Assembly (NCBI RefSeq): GCF_041260155.1
Contig: NC_091930.1
Span: 43,405,096-43,469,095, forward strand
DNA from: Ptychodera flava
Lineage: Eukaryota; Hemichordata; Enteropneusta; Ptychoderidae
Reading direction: 5' to 3'
DNA length: 64,000 bases
Positions 1 to 12,502 of this stretch are shown here, one piece after another (the first letter of the stretch is position 1; every line of letters starts with the position of its first letter). The position numbers and the translations under genes were made by a program. The notes beneath the pieces were generated by a model. That model was not told the DNA's origin, did no database searches, and saw only the letters and a program-made list of their open reading frames with translations.

Positions 1-2108
1 ATGCTGTGTAAGTTCAGTGTAGACAAAAGGCAAACATTCTAGATGCAAATTTTGAAATGGTCTGATCAAAATTACCACACTCGAGTAACAGTAATAAAAT
101 AATCATAATAAAGTTTCAGTTCAAAATTTTCTTGTGTGTAAATAGGTCCTGTAATTTCCCAACTATCAGGGAAGCTGTATGCCAACAATTGGTGGAAAAC
201 TCCAAGAGATTATGGATCAAGATTATACTCGCTGATGAAGTCTTTGTACAATCCTCACAGGTCAATTTACATGTATGTCTTTCCCGTCATTAATTAGGGA
301 GATGTGGGACACACAGCGAAGAAAGTCATTAGGTTAAGGGGTAGTTAAGCTCTATTTTGACTATAGTCTACACACTTGCATTTCCCATTTTGCCATGGTC
401 ACCCTATGCACAGAGTAACATAGAAAGAGTGGCAACACTTGCATGCCCTTTGTTCCATGGTCGTCTCGGTAAGACTATTGGCTTTTCATATTAAAATGAG
501 CTCCAAAGGTGTTTTTGGAGGCTTTGTTTGTGGTTGATTATAACACGAGATTATGCGAAAGATACGACGAGATGGCATCGGACTGCAGTCGCGTAGCAAC
601 CATAGTTACTTTGGTGAGCTATCTAGGCCAGAAACACTGCTTCACGCCAATCAAAGAGTTTCAAAATCAAGAATCTATGTCGGACTATTTAACACAACAC
701 GGCATATACTGCTCTAATTAATCACTCTGTTTGCAATGATTTTTGCAATTTTCATTATTTTGATAACCTTGATTAAAATATTGCTTTGGTTCACCTTTTA
801 GCATGACAAGCTGTCGTATGTTGGGTGAGATAGAAGTGTAAACTTATGCAAATCACCGAATTTCTTGACTTCTTTTTTCACGTGTATGCAATATTCCAAA
901 GCAACTTTAAATTTTACTCCACTCTAGTCGGATCAAATTTCATGGCATTTTCACATTATGTTCTTTGGATACTATGTGTATATACAAAAACAGAAATTTG
1001 TTCTGACATCTTGAATCAGAGTCATTTCTATCTACCTTATCATGATTTCAATCACTTTTTTGAATGTCAGTCTTCCAATCCCCTGCAATTTCCAATGAGA
1101 AGAGACAATGCAAAACAAAATTGTAGTTTTTTAATCTACATATTATGTAGTTTCAAATGAGATATTACATTTCATACAGTGGTATCAAATTTTTATCATA
1201 CCAAAACATGTTTTATACTGTGAATATGTACCCTCTTAATCCTTTAATAAACCATTGAACTATAGAGTCTCTGCTTTTTTTAAAATATATAGTATCTTAC
1301 TGTATAGGGGCTTTTCATGTCATCTTTGATATAACAAAATATATTGCTTTGAATAAACGTGTGCTGGTTAAAGGGGCAATCCTCAATCTCTGGTTCTCGC
1401 ACTACTGATAGTTAATATTGACTGTTATCCGATTTTAGTCCTTTGTTGTCCTTTGAAAGTTATGCACCGTACAGTTTGTTCAGAAGAACAGCTGATAGAA
1501 GCCTGTCCCTTTTAGTGCAAAGCCACCATAAGTTATAATACTTTTTTGTGGCGGAGTTTGAGGGTTAAAAGCAATGTTTAATCAACTACCCTCATGATTT
1601 ACTGACAGGATGAACATGGTCAACAAACAAAGACTACAAACACGAATATATACTTAAAAAGCCAAAACAATTTTTATTTCAGTTTTAACTTTGACGTGAT
1701 TCTACTTGATAAGAACAAAGTCAGAAAAAAAACAAAAACAAAACTGAAATTCTGAGTGCGATTAACATGCTGCATGCACTCACAATGAACAGAATGAATA
1801 CATTTAGTGTCTATTTACAATAGGAAAAAAAATGTTGGGATATACAAGAAAACAATACATTAAAATAAAACAAGGTCTTACAGCTAACAGAAAGGGTCAT
1901 CACAGGAGAGAAGTTTCTCACTGGAGCAATGATAGAATCTCCTGACAGACCTTGTTAATAGCGACAACATGAAGAGATTCGCTGTAAATTTGGGGAATTT
2001 TGAATGAAAACAGCAACTATGCGTGTGTGATTTTTTTCCAAGTCTGAATGTTCTGGAACACCAATCCTCTGCTGTGGCTGGTTTGTTTTTCAGTTTTTAC
2101 CGATAAAG

Positions 2109-2118
2109 CGAAAAAAAG

Positions 2119-2151
<33 letters not shown>
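2109..2151. repeat. A-tract, expanded in copy A
   Basis: About 40 A (with one early G); the copy B counterpart at 43336-43344 has only nine A. Confidence 0.9.
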
Positions 2152-2155
<4 letters not shown>

Positions 2156-4647
2156 TTCAAAATGACAACTGCAAAAGAAGAGGACTTTAAAATTGAATCT
2201 TCCATTATAGAGCAGTCTTTAAAGGTATACAGTCACCTGTAATCTAAATATGCCCATATATGGTCAAAGGGGCGTTCCTTGGTATTCAAAATGCCCATGT
2301 GAGGGCACTGTTTTTAAAAAGCGGCCACCTGCTTAAAATCTGTGATTGGTTAGATTTTCCCTTTCCATGGTAACTGTGGCAAAATTAGAACAGGTGACAG
2401 TATACCTTTAATAGCGACGTGTGTCCATGGATAGATAAAGCAAATCTGTCTCTACACCATTATATCATTGATATCTGATGTAATACTGAAAAAAGGCCAG
2501 AATGGATTTTGCATAACAAACGAGCTTGACCGCTGGCTTTACAAACACCATATTATCATCTTTCAGCACATGTCACTGTCTAAAAACAAACCAAATGCAG
2601 GGGAAAACTTCTCATGGCTTGTTCTTCTCAAAATACATGATTGCACTGGTACCAAACTTTAAACTATGGCAAGAGAGTAATTTTCTGTAATGACATTGTA
2701 GACATAGTTGCAATGATATGATTTTTTCAGGAAAACATAAATGATAAGGAGAGTTTGTTACAATCCACTCTTAAGGTAGAATGTGCCTCGGGGTAAGATA
2801 TTTGAGCTCTCAAATTTTCACAATTCTTTTCTGATCAACCACTTGTTGGGGTTCATTTTAATGCTCTTGGTGTACAAAACGTTTTCACTGTCTTAGTAAA
2901 TCCAAAGTCGAAAAACTTAATTTTCTCCACAGAGTTAACACAGGGATGGCGGCCATTTTGAATTTCAAATCTGGGCAAATCTCGGGTAATTTGTTTCTCT
3001 ACTACCAAAATTTTAACATTGATCCCTGATTTTTATCCTTAATTTTGGAAAAGAATGGCTGAAAGATTCGTTGAGGAAAATTGAGCAAAATTCAAGGCTT
3101 TCACTTTCTTAGGCCCATACCGCCTTAAATAGATTTGCCTCCCTTTCTCATGACATGTTATTTGCAGCTACGAACAGGGATGACGGTAACATGATTATTT
3201 GCAAACAATTGCTGGCCTGGAGTGCATACATACTATCGTGATGATATTTTTATACAACATGGGTTGTAACCAGACAATAATGATTTACAAGTAACAAGTG
3301 GATACTATCAAATTTGACCCAGAATTATTGCTGTCTAATTATGAGTGTGAACTCGATCAATCAGTTAAAACAAATGTGACCATCAGACAGGAGGTCTGCA
3401 TAATAACAGTGATAGGACATTATTTTTAGTTTGATCGACCAATTTTAGTCTTGGTATGATACATGTATGATATGATGTGTGTGAAGGGAGACGGGGAATG
3501 CGACACCTGCTCAAGATGTGAAAGTTGGTGCAATTGGTTATTGCTGGGTTTGCGTGACAATCAACGTAATGATCACCACCTTGCTGACTTGTTTTTGTGG
3601 TGTTTGGGTCCCTGCATCAACATGGGAACTACTTCCAAACGCATAACTGACGCATTCTGTGTTCAACAATAGACAAAGTATTAGACCCCATGATGTTCTG
3701 GAAAGGATATACCATAGCCAGGCCACAAAGATATTTTCTGTGAGCTTTCACTGTGTTAAGTTGGGCAGTAAATGCATGCCATGTAATGGGACTTTTGTCA
3801 AAGACTGTTCTAATGTAAACGTATACGACAGCCTTCCTTTAAGCCTGCATCATGTGAGAGAAATAATTGAACAAAATTTCATTCAAGGCTTTTTTGCTCA
3901 GCCAATTAACTCTCGTGTGCGGGATATCTTTCATGAGATTTCTTGTTTGAGCAATTGAGAAAAATAGCCAGTATTTCTGATCTTTTTCTTCGCGAGCAAA
4001 AATTCTCACTGTGTGCGCCAGAGACAGAAATATTCCTGATGTCTTTGTCACTTAAGTGCATTCCTAGAAATCACATACTACGTATCGAATGAAGCCCCAT
4101 ATATTGAAAACAACAATTCCTCAACAAATTGTACACTGGCTGAGTAAAAGTATTTGAAGTTGATGAAGGGAGGGTGTTCTTTCTTGTGCTGTGTTACAAT
4201 GGGGCAGATAGAAGGTATAAAACAACTTACTTTTAATAAATGAATTTTTTTTTCAAAATGATAATTAGGCCCTCTGTATTTGTCTCCATCTCACTTGTTA
4301 CAGCAAGCATAAAAAAAAAACTTCATCGCTTACCCCTAATTGGCTGAACGACACCATTTTACAAAATATCGGTACTTTACAATTGCGTCCACAGTACAAC
4401 GATCCGTACTGCTGTGCTGATGCGAACAACATAGCGAAATGAATGTGTCAAAAATAACCAACAGAATTTAGTGATAAATGTTATAATACAAAACGTTCAG
4501 CATTGTGACTCTATTTCAACGATGATAACATGTTAAATAAGTCCCTGCTGCATCTTTATGCAAGTTATTCCTATCCCTATATAATCAAGTTCTCCGTAGG
4601 TATTGAATTGTCCCCCAGAATCCCATCATACAGGATGTCTGCCACTG

Positions 4648-4841
4648 CTACGATGTAGACGGCTTTCCATTTGGGTTGTAAACACCGCTCTGAAGAACCA
4701 CCTCCATGACCTCGGCGTATCTCTCCCCGAGGTCGTGCGACTTCCGCAACCGGGACATTGTCGGCGTCTTCAGAGTGCAGGCGTCGGCCGAGACGTCGAT
4801 GAGTTTGGGTAAGAAGTCCTGGAACTTCTCCTGGAGGGATG
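4648..4841 (-). CDS. Copy A: last USP25/28-type exon, open
   Basis: Same length and nearly the same protein as 45932-46125 (ends [12 protein letters not shown] and stop). The acceptor and phase 1 entry are kept. Confidence 0.7.
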
Positions 4842-5075
4842 CTGTGATCAAGAAATAAACAGAATTTGTCTTATAGGATGGAGACATTTCTTTCTTATCA
4901 ATACTGACAACTGGGTAGATGAGTGAGGACAGCTGATGATTGGTTGGACTCAGTGATGTCACAATAATATGACAAACATGTCTTTTTCTGATATTTAACA
5001 TTGACATAACTTCACGATCAAAAGTTTCTTGTGATATCAGAAAATGGGAATGTTTGTCGTTGAGAAGCAAAACCT

Positions 5076-5165
5076 TTGCCTAAACCCTATACATCGCTTA
5101 CGGCCTCCGACCCAACAGAGGGGTCGGAGGCACGGAGGCCGTAAGCGATGTATAGGGTCTAGGCA
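5076..5165. mobile_element. 90-bp foldback with 10-bp duplication (copy A)
   Basis: Arms CCCTATACATCGCTTACGGC and complement, with inner CCTCCGAC / GTCGGAGG. AGCAAAACCT is repeated at 5066-5075 and 5166-5175. The same insert is in copy B at about 46360-46450, so it is older than the segmental duplication. Confidence 0.75.
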
Positions 5166-5346
5166 AGCAAAACCTATGATCAGCTTCTTCATCAAGGGTA
5201 TGATCAAACTGCTGAACAAATAATATACAGTGTTAACAAGTTATTCATGACACAAGTCCATCTGTCAGTCATTAAAATACAACCAAATGCATTTTAGTGT
5301 ATCGAAAAACTGATAAAAACAACAGTAAAATCGATGAGGTCAATTG

Positions 5347-5573
5347 CACTGTCAGGTACAATTATCGGCTGGGCAGTAATAGACAAATCAACTTTGTCTG
5401 CAAAAGTTGAAACATTGTCTGGCAGGAGGTCAGGCGCTGGTGCCAGTGTTTGTGGATTGGGTGATATCGTTTAGACTACGTCTGACCTCCTGCTAGACAA
5501 TGTTTCAACTTTTGCAGACTGAGTTGATTTCCTACTACCGCCTAGCGGATAATAGCACCTGACAGTGTGATAC
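5347..5573. mobile_element. ~225-bp foldback (copy A)
   Basis: Arms of about 88 bp: outer CACTGTCAGGT, middle aaatcaact, inner tctgcaaaagttgaaacatt and ggaggtcag, with their complements at 5484-5573. The inner 30 bp match best. Also in copy B at about 46637-46863. Confidence 0.75.
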
Positions 5574-5710
5574 AGTCTTTCCTCATAAAATAAAATTAAA
5601 AAATTGTTGACCACAACGATTTTAGTGTTGTGCCACATCAATTTTACTGTTGCTCTTATCGGTTTTTCTACACACAAAAATGCATTTGGTTGTACCTCTG
5701 TATATCTTAC

Positions 5711-5903
5711 CATTGATTTCTTGTCCTAGAAAGCTATACCATCTATCTCTAATGTCTTCAGCAGCACTATTGTCTTCAGCGTACTTAGAGCTAGATAAGA
5801 TCCCTAAACACGGCACTACGTATTCTTCTACAGTCTTCAACGCTTCATCGGCTTCTCTTTCATCATCCGATTCAAACGATGATGCACACTGATCATTCAG
5901 TTG
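5711..5903 (-). CDS. Copy A: exon paralogous to 47003-47195, open
   Basis: Encodes the same residues as copy B ([20 protein letters not shown] to FLGQEIN). Donor GTAAGA and acceptor (atcctgcag) are intact, phase 0 to 1. Confidence 0.7.
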
Positions 5904-6139
5904 CTGCAGGATACACAGAACAACATCAGTCATTTTGGTCACAAAAACTCTCAGTTTTCAAGGGCAAAAGCAGTGTGTGCATTGTCATTTTCAAACTGGT
6001 GTTATAATTCAACATTTCATCAATACAAGCGACCTAGTGACCGATATAGCCCCGCTGTGTTTATGTAGAGAATAACTATTGTTGACACATATGTTGATGA
6101 AAAAGGTGGGAATATTTGATAGCTCATTTCAGTGGCCAG

Positions 6140-6505
6140 ATAAAAGATGGCAAAAATAGATGCAAAAATACACAATTAAAGATTTCATCATAATTTGAAC
6201 ATATCCTATTAAGATACCCATAAGAACATGTCAACCGAAGCTATCAGACGAGTAGTTTTTTGAGAAAAATTTCTGACCAAAAATGGCAAAAATTGCCTTA
6301 AAAACACAAATATGCAAATTTCACCACATTTTGCACAAATCTAACTGAAGTCACCTTAAGTAAACTGCATATCAAATTTCAAAGCAATCGGACTTGCGAT
6401 TTCAGAGGAGAAGGCAATTGTTCACGGACAGACGACGATGATGACGTAAAATCAGCCTATTTGATAAGCTTCGCATCTCTGACAGCAGAGCTAATAAAAC
6501 CTAAA
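6140..6505. repeat. Tandem-unit repeat related to 53178-54068
   Basis: Shares agatttcatcataatttga, caaatttcaaagcaatcgga and an end with ctgacagcagagctaa. It lies in an intron of copy A. Confidence 0.5.
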
Positions 6506-6783
6506 TTTACAGCAAATCTCTTCATGGTGTCACTATAAACAATGTCTGTCAGGAGATCCTATCATTGCACCAGTGAGAACATCACTCCTGTGGCGACCCT
6601 TTCATTTAGCCGTAAGACCTTGTACTGATGTGTGCCTGGAAATACACTGTAATTACCTACGATGTCGAACATTTCATTTACAAATTGTGGTTACATACCC
6701 ATCATGCCAAGAGAAGATGTGTCTATGGAACACATAAACAAGGATAGATACATACAGACATGTAATCAATAATGTATACTTAC

Positions 6784-6907
6784 CAATAGACACTCTCTTC
6801 TGTACACTGATATGAGTCTGTCATCTACTGAATAATACTTCTCCTCCGGTCTGAGACTTGCATTAAATTTATGTGCATAAACAAAGTACGGCAGTGCTTC
6901 CAGGTAA
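6784..6907 (-). CDS. Copy A: exon paralogous to 47741-47864, open
   Basis: Open 124-base exon, phase 2 to 0, donor GTAAGT. Differences from copy B are few (for example P for L in SLRPEEKYY). Confidence 0.7.
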
Positions 6908-7329
6908 CTGTAAGACACAAATTAAGTAGAAATATAGTTGTTGAGGAAATATGAAGGGTTGAAAAAATCCTCACTGAAGTGATATTCCATAAACAAAAGC
7001 TCTTCTGCTTCTTGTCACATATCTGTCACTTATCCATGGAAAAAACTTCATGTTTAGATGCTAAATGAACATCACAGTCACGCACTTGGAAACTTTCATA
7101 CAAGGCAACAAAAGACAAAGAAGATGAGCACTTTATTCCTCTTTAGGCTATCTGCTGTCTCCTATGATGAGTGGATTGAAATGATGAGAACATAAAAAAA
7201 ATATTCTGTTGTATGACTCTAAAATATCTTTGGGAATTTTCACTCCGCCACAGGATTATTCATTCGTGTTACATGAAGAAGATCAAATAGAAACAGAAAT
7301 AGGCATTCAGTGTATGAATTAGGACTTAC

Positions 7330-7491
7330 TTTTCTTTGTTATGATAGGATTCTAACCCTAAAACAAGTAATGATACGGCTTTCCTAAATGACAAATAGTC
7401 CTCGTGCCACCTCTTATATTTCTCCATGTCTTCCGGCGATAACACCATGGAGTCCATCTTCTTCATGGCTGCCTTCTTGATTGACTTGCAG
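7330..7491 (-). CDS. Copy A: exon paralogous to 52746-52907, open
   Basis: Encodes the identical [20 protein letters not shown] segment; the base differences I see are silent, hinting at constraint or recency. Donor GTAAGT is intact. Confidence 0.72.
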
Positions 7492-7589
7492 CTGAAAGTG
7501 AATGTTCCAGTATGTGTCAAAGTGGTTCGATGGTATGGCAGACGTGTCCATGAATGGTAATTTCATTTCTGATGTCAATGGCAGTTGAT

Positions 7590-8280
7590 AATAGCGAGCG
7601 CAGCGAGAGCGGCCGAAAGACTAATGCGTGTACAAGAAATTTAGAATGGAATCTCTATGTACCTACGAGTTTGAAAAGAGAGCACAGTTCACATGGAGGC
7701 GGCCATTTTGAATATTTTTACACGGATTGCGTGAAATTAAAGATATCATCTACCACAAAAACTACTCGACAATGTGTATTGCCGACAAAAGAATCTCTCT
7801 GTTCCAAAGAAAGTGTGAAATTTATTTCAAAATGACTATTTTCGATCACTTTCGAAGGCCCGGATCTGTCATCACTAGGCGCCGCCATTTTGAAACAAGC
7901 CTACTCTCGCGAGAACGAACAGTCAACTCACGCGAGAATTCAAAATAGTGTGCTGAGAGCTAGCTACCGAAGCGACGCGAATATCAAGTACGTGTTTTAC
8001 ATTAGACTGCCTCTGTTCCCGCCCCTGTTTAATATAATAAACTGATCGGAATCATATAATTTACCAGTTTTAAATAATTTTCGTCAGTGAACTTGCATTT
8101 CCGAGTTAAATTGCTATAAATGTTATTCTAAAAAACAATTGACAACAATTCAACCTCAACGAGTCAATGGCTAAGTTATGAATCATGCATCAAACACAGA
8201 AATTAGCATGCTATTGCCTGAAAACATCAATGACGATATACTACGCTGCGCTCGCTCTCAGGTCAGACCTGTTACATATT
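7590..8280. mobile_element. ~690-bp insertion in copy A
   Basis: Copy B reads straight through (gttgataatataatgag near 53005), while copy A has about 690 bases with related GC-rich ends: gcgagcgcagcgagagc at the left and, inverted, gagagcgagcgcagcg some 25 bp inside the right end. A TA duplication is possible. No transposase. Confidence 0.6.
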
Positions 8281-8885
8281 ATAATGAGAATAATTACAGT
8301 GAAAAACTGTTAAGTCACTTTACTGACGTCATCGAGGTTAAGGCAGTTTGTGCGTTAAAAATGAAAGACTTTTAACTATTGCTCAAACTTTCCTCAAGCA
8401 ATTTTTCCACCATTCTCTTACAAAATCAAGAATAAAAACCGGGGGTCACCATGTAGAATTTGGTACTAGAACAAGCAAACTACCCAATATTTCCCGATAC
8501 ATGTATCTGAAATTCAAAATGGCTGCCATCCCTGTGTTATCTCTCTGGGGTGAAACGAAATTCCTAGTTTTCACAAACCTAAGCTGGAAAGAGCCTTATT
8601 TATTCAATAAGCTTTAAAATGAGTCCCCACAAGTGGTAGACCAAGAGAATATTGTGAAATTTTGAGAGTCTAAATATCTCTCCCTGAGTCATTCTACCAT
8701 AATGACAATCCAATTCATGGGTAGATATCAATCAATGATACGCATACTATTCACAGTCGGGGATAGTGAATTACAAGGCAACAACTGACTGAATTCAACT
8801 GTAAATAACTGAACATCAATGGTTGAGTCATGAATACAGCCCAATAGAAATGCCAGCAGGTTGTAATGTAGACTATTTCGCTCAC

Positions 8886-9070
8886 CTGTTGTCAAACGTC
8901 AATCCTTTGAAAGCAAACTGTTCATATATTGTCCGTTCTATAACAAACAATGGGGCTTTGTTTTTGAAGAAAAAGATGACCCCACTCTTGAGGCGGAAGT
9001 CCTGCCTAGGGTAGGACGGGTCAAACTTCTCCGCTATGGACTGCAGTCTTCTAAACTCATCTTGGTATGC
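8886..9070 (-). CDS. Copy A: exon paralogous to 54463-54647, open
   Basis: Open 185-base exon, phase 0 to 2. Several residue changes from copy B (EKFDPSYPRQD for [21 protein letters not shown] for [10 protein letters not shown]), with no stop. This is the most diverged of the open copy A exons. Confidence 0.68.
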
Positions 9071-9077
9071 CTGGAAA

Positions 9078-9195
9078 ATTTATTTTTTTATTTTTTTATT
9101 TATTAAGAAAGCCTTCGGGATCTAGTCCCATTTACAGGTTTAAAAAATAAACTCAAAACACAAAACTACAATTACAGACAAATACAGTCACAGGT
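9078..9195. mobile_element. ~115-bp insertion in copy A
   Basis: Copy B goes directly from the exon acceptor to gacagagaagcatttcaatg. Copy A has an AT-rich segment with poly-T/TTTA at one side, in the minus orientation like a short A-tailed retroposed fragment. Source not recognised. Confidence 0.45.
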
Positions 9196-10279
9196 TGACA
9201 GAGAAGCATTTCAATGGAAGGAAGGTGGTACCTTTGCGTGCCGATGAAACCACATGGCAGTTGGTGATCTCTGAAGATCAGTAAAAACTTAAACCTTGTG
9301 GTCCTTTTATCAACAGGGTCCATACCTTTAAAAGACTTGAATTCTGCAATTTTCAAGGAATTTCAAGGTTCAAAATACCATTTTCCAGACCAGATATCAT
9401 TTTTACAATATATCAATTTTTTAAACATATTTTACGATACCATGACTGATCATCTTGTCATTTTTGAAAATTAAGGGTGGATTATCAAATTTTCCAGAAC
9501 TTCTCAAGACCAAATTTTCATTGTCAAAGTCATTCAAGGACTTTCCCATGAGAGCACAGACCCCGTAATCAACCACTGGCTGTACCTTTGTGTCATTCAT
9601 TCGAGGGAAATGCTTAATCCGTGGTTCTGAACGAACAACAACGTGCTCAGAATCCTTAAAATCACTGAATTTCCACGGAACATTCTTTATTGCATCAAAA
9701 TCAAATAACACTGAGAGGCCTGAGCTTGTTGCTACAGATTGCAAAGTAAGTTTATCATCATCATACTTATCCATTCTGCTCAGTAAGTAGTTTTCACTCT
9801 ATTTGCTATTTGGCTCATTCTCACTGATTAGTGCAGTGTAATTCTCACAGCTTTTGTCTTGTGCTGAGGGTAAAACGGTACATGATACTGCAATGCACTG
9901 TGGTTCAAAAATCAAATTCGCACCGCAGCACGAGTCTGAGATTGTGATATAATAAATAATTTTACCACAAATGAAATATCTGTCATGGCAAAACATTCTA
10001 CTTATTTGTAAAACTAGCTAAACACATGCATCTTTTCATCATTTTAGGCATTTCGGGTATGGAATTCCTGTATAACCTGAAATTTCACTTTCGCTTCTGT
10101 AAGTTTTATGTGCTTTACCTGTAGAAATCCGCCATATTGAAAATATTGTCGACTGCTCTAGACTTTTACAACTTACTTAGGAGAAACAATTATAGTCAAG
10201 ATGCTGTGAACTGGAGAGGAATGCGTGGAATAGGGAGAAACCATTACAGTGTAGGGAGGACAGGAGGCGTTACATTTAC

Positions 10280-10414
10280 CTCTGTGAGAGCACCAGACTT
10301 GAGGTACACCGCACGATGCGGGCGGGCTTGCTGGCGGCGCCTCAGATGCTGCTGCTGGTGATGATGGTGAGCTGGGAACCATCTGGGCTTGTCCAGCTGA
10401 TGTTGTAGTGTGTG
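10280..10414 (-). pseudogene. Copy A: shortened linker exon
   Basis: Keeps the acceptor, the [20 protein letters not shown] stretch and the donor GTAAAT. Compared with 55843-56057 it lacks 80 bases of the [12 protein letters not shown] helix, so it leaves in phase 1 where the next exon needs phase 0. Upstream exons are missing. Confidence 0.75.
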
Positions 10415-11043
10415 CTAAAAGAAAAAAAATATGGAAATAAGTACTGCAATCATCTTTAAAATTTGGTTGATATTGCTACGATCAGTGAGAATTGAACAAT
10501 TTAAGAAGTCAGAAATTTATACACTGCCTTGTCTGTCATGAAGATTTCATTTTCTCATAAAAGACATTCAAACCCCTCCTTTTGTCTATGGTAAATAAAA
10601 TCACCAAAAAAACAATAGCAGATTTCTCTTCAAGGTTGATAACAATTGGTATAGGACACACAAGTAACTTGAGTAATTTACTTTTGCTAGAAATATCTGA
10701 TATACTTTCGTCAATATAATTCATGACAAATATAAAATGAGTTTTGGATGGTAAACTTGCCTGCTAGTAGAAAGTATACATATATTGAATTTAAACAGCC
10801 ATGGGTTAAAAACCTTAAAACTCATTACATGTGGTTCATTTTGTTATTCAAAACATGTATTGGTGTGGGAGAGGCATTGAGATCTTATAAATAAACAAAC
10901 GAAATGATCTCCAATATTTGTGAAACAATATCAGTGACGTCAGCACTTCAAAGCACTTCACTTTGTTAACATTTCCCTGTAAAGCACCCATTCCCTGTCT
11001 TACCCTGACAGTCTTTATCTCCCAACTCTCTCCCAGTCCCCCT

Positions 11044-11210
11044 CTACATCTTCTGTGTTACCCAGTGAAAGTTTTATGGGAGTTTTTTGGTCGCTATAGC
11101 ACCGAGACTCTGGATAGAGGACTGGGGAACGACTGCTGGCAAATTCTAGGACATATTATAACACATCCATCAGTGGAAATCTCTTGGCACCAGGCCAATA
11201 GTTTAGAAAC
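11044..11210 (-). pseudogene. Copy A: decayed inserted-arm exon
   Basis: Recognisable as 61695-61907 ([11 protein letters not shown], then [10 protein letters not shown]) but with an in-frame stop after MDVL and no donor end. Just before it (10963-11040) lies sequence like 60877-60960, an intron. The duplicate therefore once reached this far and was later trimmed. Confidence 0.7.
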
Positions 11211-11362
11211 CTGCAACCGACCAACACAAAATCATGTAATCGTGGTAGCAGAATTGGCATATTAGTAGGTCAAAGACTGTGTGAAATAGTAGGATATCAA
11301 TTGCTACAGAGACTTACAACAATAGTAGTACAACAGTCTGAATATCTGTCCCTGAAGGTCAT

Positions 11363-12221
11363 GTAACCAACCCTGAACTAATGTGACCTTGCAAGTTTCC
11401 CTTCAATCCTATGTTATGCAATTAAAATGTTATCTTCCCTCGTGGATGAACACATTATATTTCACTTATAAAATGATGAACAAAACTGAGGATTTCATCG
11501 CAAAGTTTTTTAGCCTTGTAAGACTTGAAGGAGAAGAATGCATCTTGAATGCATTGATATGATGATCTTTGTAATTACACAGCTAATTATTTTTTGTTTG
11601 TTTTCTGTTTCAGACAAGACGCATTGTAATTATAATGCATTCACAGTTATGTAGATTTGTTTTATTTGTGACCCTGTTGAAATAAATTTATCTTTTAAAA
11701 AAAATAAGGGCCTATAGATCCCCGGCTTTGTCCTATGTATTTCTTTCATGCGTTCTGAATCAAAGTTTAGTGACAGAGGCTAGACCAAAATTCACATATC
11801 CTATTCCGGATCTGAAAACCGGAAAGTCGATCACAGTAACCAACCCTGAACTAATGTGACCTTGCAAGTTTCCCTTCAATCCTATGTTATGCAATTAAAA
11901 TGTTATCTTTCCTCGTGGATGAACACATTATATTTCACTTATAAAATGATGAACAAAACTGAGGATTTCATCGCAAAGTTTTTTAGCCTTGTAAGACTTG
12001 AAGGAGAAGAATGCATCTTAAATGCATTGATATGATGATCTTTGTAATTACACAGCTAATTATTTTTTGTTTGTTTTCTGTTTCAGACAAGACGCATTGT
12101 AATTATAATGCATTCACAGTTATGTAGATTTGTTTTATTTGCGACCCTGTTGAAATAAATTTCTCTTTTAAAAAAAAAAATAAGAGCCTATAGATCCCCG
12201 GCTTTGTCCTATGTATTTCTT
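11363..12221. repeat. Direct repeat of ~385 bp, two copies
   Basis: 11363-11746 and 11836-12221, offset 473 bp, nearly identical (gtaaccaaccctgaactaat ... atgtatttcttt), with an A-rich stretch near each 3' end. The spacer has about 90 unique bases. A recent local duplication; no coding content recognised. Confidence 0.85.
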
Positions 12222-12502
12222 TGCGTCTGTCTCTCTACTTGTCTGTCTACCGGCCAGTTCTGTCCATCCGTCTGTCCTTTCGATCCGTTTATACCTCTTT
12301 GTGTCTGTCTCCTTCACGAAGTAATGTACTCCCCTCACTATCTGCTCCGCTTGCAACAACGACTTGCGCCTTGATAATTCATAAATTGCAAATCGATATC
12401 TAAAACAGCAAATTGTTGGTGTGTGCAGGACACTGGGAGAATACACTAAACCGCCAGGTTACAAGACGTTATTAATCATGGTAAGAGAGTAAAAAATTAC
12501 CA

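Larger units (their letters stand above)
1..10955. repeat. Segmental duplication, copy A
   Basis: Aligns co-linearly with about 40765-56625 over introns, exons and downstream flank, apart from element insertions and small deletions. Long stretches differ at only a few percent by eye. Similarity at the left edge is still present but patchy, so the duplication may run off the window. At about 10955-10963 the match jumps to sequence like 60877 onward, which means about 4.25 kb was deleted from copy A. 1-4600 holds no coding exon that I recognise. Confidence 0.85.
4648..11210 (-). pseudogene. Truncated second copy of the USP25/28 3' half (copy A)
   Basis: Paralogous exons, minus strand: decayed arm exon at about 11044-11210; shortened linker exon 10280-10414; then full-length exons 8886-9070, 7330-7491, 6784-6907, 5711-5903 and 4648-4841. 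The arm exon has an in-frame stop at the LQY position. The linker exon has lost 80 bases net, which breaks the join to the next exon. The exons equivalent to 60993-61189, 60438-60508, 59812-60040 (His box), 59293-59487 and 57590-57877 are absent. The last five exons are open, with intact splice sites and conservative changes only. It is a catalytically dead pseudogene, or possibly a separate transcript that encodes just the C-terminal helical domain; it may also be young enough that the frames have simply not decayed. Confidence 0.8.

Noticed and set aside
846-1160. 104-residue frame in copy A flank
   Set aside because: The matching sequence in copy B (42100-42420) has frame-disrupting differences, so there is no coding constraint.
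3463-3958. Overlapping frames in copy A flank
   Set aside because: Copy B has stops and shifts in the same place; no domain.
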